A DNA stretch of 64,000 nt. It comes from Paraburkholderia nodosa DSM 21604. GTDB lineage: Bacteria; Pseudomonadota; Gammaproteobacteria; Burkholderiales; Burkholderiaceae. The number at the start of each line of letters is the position of its first letter. Position 1 is the stretch's first letter. The notes under the pieces were generated by a model. It was not told the DNA's origin and searched no databases. It worked only from the letters and a program-made list of their open reading frames with translations. Position numbers and translations under genes: made by a program. Positions 61,863-64,000 of the stretch are shown here, in pieces. The stretch covers positions 156,134 through 220,133 of the forward strand of contig NZ_JAFA01000013.1 in assembly GCF_000519185.1 (NCBI RefSeq), in the 5' to 3' direction.

Positions 61863-62943
61863 ATGGAGTCTGGAATGGCCTACATCAGTCAACGCGGAGC
61901 CTTCTGGCGAGCAGAAGTCCGCCGACGCGGGTACAAGCCCGTCTATCGTACATTCGATACCAAGCAGGACGCGCAGCAATGGGCGCGGCGTACAGAGTCC
62001 GAAATGGACGCTGGTTGATTCATCGACCGAACCGAGTCTGAGCGCACAACCCTCCGCGAGGCGCTGGAACGCTACCAGCGCGAAATCGTCCCCGAGAAAC
62101 GTTACCCACAACAGGAACGCCAACGCATCAAGCGCTGGCTCGATAACGATCTCTCCTATCGCGCCCTCGCCAGCTTGCGCGGCGTGGACTTCGCCAAATA
62201 CCGTGATCAGAGGCGCGCGGCTGGCCGAGCCGAAAACACCATCCGACTCGAACTCCAGGTCGTCAGCCACCTCTTCGAAATCGCCCGCAAGGAATGAGGC
62301 ATGGAAGCGCTGATGAATCCACTACAAGCCGTCCGGCAGCAAGGCGCGCGACCGCCGCCTCCGCCCCGGTGAGTTTGAGATATTGCACGGGCTGCTGTCG
62401 GCCACCGGGAATCCTTGGGCTTCGCTGGCCTTCGAACTGGCCGTCGAAACCAGCTTGCGCCAAGGGGCGCTGTTCGGCGTGCAATGGGAATGGATGGACC
62501 TCGATAGTCGGATGCTTCGATTCCCGCCCGATGCACGTGGTGCCGAAAATAAAGGCGTGCCGGCTCTCTTGCCGCTCTCTCGCCGTGCCGTTGCCGTTTT
62601 CCGACATCTGACGGCCATTGCAGAAGGCTTAGAGTCGCGACTGCTTCGGTCGGAGCGCGGTCCCTGTGACGTAAGACCAAAACAGCTGACGGGCCGAGTT
62701 TTCGGCACGACGACGAACGCGGTCTTATGCGTCTGGAAGCGCGTGCTTCAACAGGCTAGCCGCGAAGACCCGGAAATCAAGACGCTTCGCTGGCATGACC
62801 TTAGGCACGAAGCCGCATCTCGCCTGTTTGAGAAAGGGCTGCATCCAATGGAAGTGGCATCGATCACAGGCCATCGCAGCATGCAGATGCTGAAGCGGTA
62901 TACGCATCTGAAGCCGGAAAGCCTACTAGCTCGCCTCGGTTAG
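61863..62943 (+). pseudogene. Tyrosine-type site-specific integrase, disrupted
   Basis: From ATG 61863 the frame encodes the arm-binding start MAYISQRGAFWRAEVRRRGY and stops at TGA (62017-62019) after SEMDAG. The same frame continues with FIDRTESERTTLREALERYQ and stops again at TGA (62295-62297) after EIARKE. A frameshift near 62327-62340 is then needed to join the catalytic domain, which is open to 62943: Arg in SLRQGALFGVQW, HDLRHEAASRLF, GHRS and Tyr in MLKRYTHL. Both stops fit TGG-to-TGA changes. The gene follows tRNA-Lys by 160 bases in the same direction, the usual integrase arrangement. Confidence 0.88.
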
Positions 62944-63323
62944 CAAGCACTCGGATGCTGGCTGGCCATCGTGGCGCCGGACTCGGCCAAATTCGTCAGG
63001 CCGAGTTCGGCTAGGAGGCGGCGGCCGTCATCCCAGAGGCAGCTCACTCGGGCAGTGGTTTGGCTCGGTAACCGGTCACTCGAGCGGAATTACCACGCGT
63101 GGGCTTGCGACGTTTGCGGACATACAGGTGTCGGTATTGGTTGAGCCACTACCCGCCGATTTTTCGCGTTGGGAGTCACGCAGTCGCCAAAGGTTGGGCG
63201 AGAAAAAGGATACGATACGGGGCTAACAAGATTGGCAACGACGTTTGTTGCGTGCTGGGGATCGCGAACACACAAAAATCATCGGAGTCGATGCGATTTG
63301 AATAAGGCCAACCGGGGGAAACA
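62944..63323. other. Non-coding stretch in the island
   Basis: No gene is supported in these 380 bases. On the minus strand a short frame from about 63080 to 62943 (RVSCLWDDGRRLLAELGLTN and beyond) looks protein-like but has no start or family; it may be a remnant. Confidence 0.45.
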
Positions 63324-63779
63324 ATGAGTGAAGCCGAATACAAATACAACATGCAATTTGAAGCGAATGTACGGCAAGTGGCTGAGGCCGTCTGGGGCCT
63401 CTCTCCAGGCGATTGCCAGCCGTCGCACTACGAAGGGGACATGGTGATCCAAGAGCTCGATGGGATTGCCCGTCTGCGAGATGTTACCCACCTGATCATG
63501 GCGACCACGAGCACTCGGCTGGAGAAGGTGCGGGCAGACGTTAAAAAGCTGAATGCCGCTGAGGCGCACGAAATCAAGACAGCAATATCCATTTCAAAAT
63601 GGCTTATAACTGAGAAGCAGCTGGACGCTCAGCATATAGAGGTTGCAAGAAAAAATAAGGTTACAGCAATAACACTGGATCAATTTCGACGCCGCGCTTT
63701 TGACGGATTGAGATATCTAGACGGCGTCAAGCAGCACGGCCGGTCAGCGACAACCATCTTGGCCGGTCGACGGGTGTAG
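63324..63779 (+). CDS. REase-like N-terminal fragment, 3' end cut by an IS element
   Basis: A 151-residue product with features of the restriction endonuclease-like fold. IQELDGIARLRDVTHLIMATTS fits the core strands, with Asp45 in place but the ExK motif degenerate (MATTS). WLITEKQLDAQHIEVARKNKV resembles the Mrr-type strand-helix. The later RRRAFDGLRYLDG resembles the link to a larger C-terminal part seen in NTPase-type defence proteins (inference). The frame ends inside sequence of the adjacent IS21 end, so the natural C-terminus is missing. Codon use is more A+T-rich than in neighbours. Confidence 0.6.
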   Translation: MSEAEYKYNMQFEANVRQVAEAVWGLSPGDCQPSHYEGDMVIQELDGIARLRDVTHLIMATTSTRLEKVRADVKKLNAAEAHEIKTAISISKWLITEKQLDAQHIEVARKNKVTAITLDQFRRRAFDGLRYLDGVKQHGRSATTILAGRRV

Positions 63780-64000
63780 TTGTCGCTGGTTAAGAGGCCA
63801 TGGTTGTCGCTCCTTCTTCGTAGTTGTCGTTGGGTAATTGTCGTCGGCGCGCGCTCTGTTTGTCGCTGGCCTTACGGCGGCGATAGCTCTCAACATTCAG
63901 CTCGAAGATCGTCGAGTGATGCACGAGCCGGTCGATGGCGGCAACCGTCATGCCGGGGTCGGGGAACACGTCATTCCAGCCAGAGAACGGCTGATTGGCC
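63775..64000 (-). mobile_element. IS21-family element, one end (partial)
   Basis: The end carries several TTGTCG copies (63780, 63804, 63823, 63838, 63860), matching the multiple terminal repeats of IS21-family elements. It is followed by the 3' part of istB. An inverted copy (AGCGACAACCA, 63746-63756) lies just outside the proposed TG end at 63775, so the exact boundary may be up to 35 bases further left. The rest is beyond the window. Confidence 0.75.
63790..63999 (-). CDS. istB: IS21-family ATPase IstB, C-terminal part
   Basis: The last 69 residues: ANQPFSGWNDVFPDPGMTVA, then AIDRLVHHSTIFELNVESYRRRKA, matching the C-terminal end of IstB transposition ATPases, with an unconserved tail ending MAS. 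The P-loop and IstA lie outside the window. Confidence 0.88.
   Translation of the reverse strand, partial: ANQPFSGWNDVFPDPGMTVAAIDRLVHHSTIFELNVESYRRRKASDKQSARRRQLPNDNYEEGATTMAS

Noticed and set aside
63099..63305. A 68-codon plus-strand frame in the island
   Set aside because: No ribosome site, no recognised motifs, and composition unlike a real protein.
61702..64000. CRISPR array in the island
   Set aside because: Repeats found there are IS termini, not regularly spaced direct repeats with spacers.

Overview
The window is a GC-rich, densely coding chromosomal segment from a member of the Burkholderiaceae, most likely the Burkholderia/Paraburkholderia/Caballeronia group. The evidence is gene order and protein similarity recognised from memory: csp/clpS/clpA, xseA-lpxK-Trm112-kdsB-adk, murJ beside rpsT, DUF3579 and argF, glyA-nrdR, and ybgC-tolQRAB-pal-cpoB ending at a tRNA-Lys. 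About 61 kb is ordinary core and accessory chromosome. The last 2.3 kb is a decayed island inserted at tRNA-Lys.

Layout. 1-8 kb: ClpA (partial) and its adaptor ClpS, a cold-shock protein, a periplasmic multicopper oxidase with a Cys/His-rich companion, NADP-isocitrate dehydrogenase, an RluE-type pseudouridine synthase, and two small exported proteins. 8-18 kb: a stand-alone EF-G, a His-rich cupin beside a NiCoT nickel/cobalt permease, and a four-gene peptide/nickel-type ABC importer with fused ATPases. 18-32 kb: accessory genes, mostly regulator plus target pairs: a secreted Gly-rich repeat protein, aldo/keto reductase, GntR regulator, CaiB-type CoA-transferase divergent from an HTH-citrate synthase fusion, DUF2917 divergent from a MocR regulator, a DHA2 efflux pump, a degenerate EAL protein, an ECF41-like sigma factor, a second ClpP, and TetR divergent from a YecD-like isochorismatase-fold protein.

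32-48 kb: sodB, xseA, lpxK, Trm112, kdsB, adk, an SDR dehydrogenase, a SirB1-type protein, murJ, rpsT, DUF3579, argF, IclR regulator with glutaryl-CoA dehydrogenase, and a 1-Cys peroxiredoxin. 48-53 kb: a DUF883/holin-like/DUF3318 envelope cluster and five overlapping type IV minor-pilin genes, of which pilW carries an in-frame amber codon. 53-61.5 kb: nrdR, glyA with a ZTP-type riboswitch in its leader, a YdfG-like SDR, and the complete Tol-Pal operon. 61.6-64 kb: tRNA-Lys, a tyrosine integrase pseudogene, a truncated REase-like gene, and the end of an IS21-family element.

The points most worth following up are the ZTP riboswitch on glyA, a seven-copy array of GCAA with an exact 11-bp period upstream of sodB, the HTH-citrate synthase fusion with a symmetric operator at its own promoter, the pilW amber codon together with the absence of pilY1, and the REase-like gene cut by IS21. 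All assignments come from reading motifs and gene order; no database search was run.
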